The notes under the pieces are model-generated. The model ran no database searches. It worked only from the letters and a program-made list of their open reading frames with translations, and had not been told where the DNA came from. Both the position numbers and the translations under genes were made by a program. From a bacterium (GTDB lineage Bacteria > Latescibacterota > UBA2968), in assembly GCA_027296045.1 (NCBI GenBank), contig JAPUJS010000148.1, positions 1-23,468 on the forward strand: a DNA stretch of 23,468 nucleotides, given 5' to 3'. Below are positions 22,823 to 23,468 of the stretch, in pieces (within the stretch, counting starts at the first letter, position 1; the number at the start of each line of letters is the position of its first letter).

Positions 22823-22868
22823 TTAAAAACATAGACTAATTTTCCCTTCGAAGGTAAAATTAGTCTAT
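22823..22868 (-). terminator. 38-nt near-perfect hairpin after the NtrC-type tail
   Basis: Arms ATAGACTAATTTT (22831-22843) and AAAATTAGTCTAT (22856-22868) pair perfectly over 13 bp, and an inner CCTT/AAGG extends the stem past one mismatch. On the minus strand GTTTTTAAA follows. It lies 37 bp past the stop of the NtrC-type fragment, so it is probably that gene's original terminator. Outer copies of ATACCATA/TATGGTAT at 22768-22775 and 22869-22876 make a wider inverted repeat, so a small MITE-like element is an alternative. Confidence 0.55.
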
Positions 22869-22904
22869 TATGGTATTTCATCCACTGTTTTCGGGAGTCG
22901 CGTC

Positions 22905-22973
22905 CTATCCCTTAAATTCTAACGCCTCGATCCCGTAGCGCTTCATCCGCCGCCTGAGGTTGTCCCTGACTGC
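22905..22973 (-). pseudogene. C-terminal tail of an NtrC-type regulator (Fis-like helix-turn-helix)
   Basis: The frame VRDNLRRRMKRYGIEALEFK ending at TAG (22905-22907) matches the recognition helix and tail of Fis-type DNA-binding domains found at the end of sigma54-dependent response regulators. An in-frame TGA lies immediately upstream (22974-22976), so only about 22 residues remain. The 3' end and following hairpin look native; the rest of the gene is absent. Confidence 0.55.
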
Positions 22974-22982
22974 TCACCGGGC

Positions 22983-23011
22983 TTGTCAAAAGTCCGAAAT
23001 GTGGCTATTTT
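22983..23011 (+). promoter_or_regulatory. Promoter of the small plus-strand gene
   Basis: TTGTCA (22983-22988, 5/6) and TATTTT (23006-23011, 4/6) with a 17-bp spacer. Transcription would start near 23018, giving a leader of about 43 nt. The -35 box begins just beyond the broken end of the NtrC-type fragment. Confidence 0.45.
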
Positions 23012-23060
23012 AGCGAAGCCAAATTGCCATGAGTATGCGCATTGAAATGGGGGACATATC

Positions 23061-23255
23061 GTGAATCGAAAAATACGAATAGAGGTATTCCATTCCTTTG
23101 AAGAAGAAAACAAAGCAGAATACCGTCGACGCGCTCAAATGAAACCGCAGGAACGTTGTAGAGAATTCGGCGTTCTGCAGGAGAGAATGTGGGGAAATAA
23201 ATGGAGGGCCGAGCCCATTGTCAAGAAAGCGACCTGGGAAAATCTGGCCTGGTAG
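23061..23255 (+). CDS. Small charged protein, possible partner of a nucleotidyltransferase
   Basis: The 64-residue product is hydrophilic and charged: IRIEVFHSFEEENKAEYRRR, then KPQERCREFGVLQERMWGN, and a Trp-rich end (KKATWENLAW). The SFEE...AEYRRR...ERL-type pattern resembles small proteins encoded directly before nucleotidyltransferase-like toxins; this is recollection of a pattern rather than a firm family call. Start is GTG with GGGGGA about 7 bases upstream, behind a plausible promoter. The next frame, 7 bp downstream, opens like a nucleotidyltransferase but is broken. An antitoxin or accessory role is therefore plausible, not proven. Confidence 0.6.
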   Translation: MNRKIRIEVFHSFEEENKAEYRRRAQMKPQERCREFGVLQERMWGNKWRAEPIVKKATWENLAW

Positions 23256-23262
23256 GTGGTGA

Positions 23263-23340
23263 ATGCTCTTCTCAAAAGACATGGAGGAGCTCCTGGAGAT
23301 TTTCGAGCGCATTGGCGTTCAATACGTTATTGCAATTGGA
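23263..23340 (+). pseudogene. Nucleotidyltransferase-like gene, only the N-terminus
   Basis: ATG at 23263, with AGGTGG just upstream and 7 bp after the preceding gene, opens MLFSKDMEELLEIFERIGVQ and then YVIAIG. This resembles the beginning of MNT/AbiEii-like nucleotidyltransferases (typically MLxSKDxxEFLELLxxxGVRYLIVGG). From 23341 the frame enters a long terminator hairpin. It stays open to the window edge, but the residues no longer fit the family, and the GS...D-x-D active site never appears. Most likely the gene was cut here. Confidence 0.55.
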
Positions 23341-23349
23341 TCATCGGAC

Positions 23350-23393
23350 AGAAAAGAGGCAGCCGATCTAAATCTTTCGGCTGCCTCTTTTCT
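23350..23393. terminator. Perfect 17-bp hairpin, bidirectional terminator
   Basis: AGAAAAGAGGCAGCCGA and TCGGCTGCCTCTTTTCT pair over 17 bp with a 10-base loop. The GC-rich core flanked by A-rich and T-rich arms is typical of a bidirectional intrinsic terminator. It probably serves a minus-strand gene entering from beyond the right edge and lies inside the reading frame of the broken nucleotidyltransferase. Confidence 0.85.
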
Positions 23394-23424
23394 GATGTGT
23401 AAACCCCGATTTCATCTCCGCGGA

Positions 23425-23468
23425 TCAACGGCCTTTGTATATGAAATCAAGCGCAACCTTCAGACAAC
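23425..23468 (-). CDS. Possible 3' end of a gene running off the right edge
   Basis: On the minus strand one frame reads CLKVALDFIYKGR followed by TGA (23425-23427), 31 bp before the strong terminator. The position fits the end of a real gene, but only 13 codons are visible and other frames are possible; no family can be named. Confidence 0.3.
   Translation of the reverse strand, partial: CLKVALDFIYKGR

Overview
The window reads as a chromosomal segment of a Gram-negative-type bacterium, about 54% GC by eye. It most resembles the FCB superphylum and its candidate-phylum relatives (Latescibacterota, KSB1, Zixibacteria). The main pointer is a secreted protein at 10113-10922 that ends in a Por/type IX-like (FlgD-Ig-like) sorting domain, plus a second decayed tail of the same kind near 22.4 kb. 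Lineage is inference; the window has no rRNA or tRNA.

Layout, left to right. (a) 50-3856: a D-2-hydroxyacid dehydrogenase and a class V aminotransferase-like PLP enzyme on the minus strand, divergent from an Old-Yellow-Enzyme-like oxidoreductase on the plus strand. (b) 3900-7316, minus: purN-purC-mreB-mreC as one unit behind a clear sigma70-like promoter. mreD is not next to mreC. (c) 7541-9278, minus: a Gfo/Idh/MocA oxidoreductase, a 51-aa two-helix membrane protein with a strong ribosome binding site, and a DUF402 protein. (d) 9296-10922, minus: a putatively exported lipoprotein form of protein-L-isoaspartate methyltransferase and a cohesin-like protein with a sorting domain, separated by an intrinsic terminator. 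(e) 11131-17623, minus: a tetrapyrrole cluster in the order HD-GYP protein, HemX-like membrane protein, SirC, HemA, HemC, terminator, CobA-HemD fusion. Together these lead from glutamyl-tRNA to uroporphyrinogen III and siroheme. (f) 17695-20912, minus: AnmK kinase, flippase-like membrane protein and family 2 glycosyltransferase, a tightly packed cell-envelope set. (g) 20990-23468: an accessory region with an exported carboxypeptidase-regulatory-like protein, a DUF433 antitoxin with a broken DUF5615 toxin, and a run of gene fragments: a response-regulator head, a sorting-domain tail, an NtrC-type tail, and a nucleotidyltransferase head behind a small partner gene. Several strong hairpins lie among them.

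A replication-type strand bias runs through 1-20.9 kb: the plus strand is C-rich whichever way genes point, including in the one plus-strand gene. It reverses sharply between about 20.99 and 21.66 kb, and the right edge of the reversal nearly coincides with the point where the toxin loses family similarity. This suggests an inserted or inverted block.

I found no CRISPR array, complete mobile element or convincing new defence system. The most interesting items are the gene-fragment zone with the strand-bias flip, the exported methyltransferase, the unlisted 51-aa membrane protein, and the terminators pressed directly against downstream start codons.
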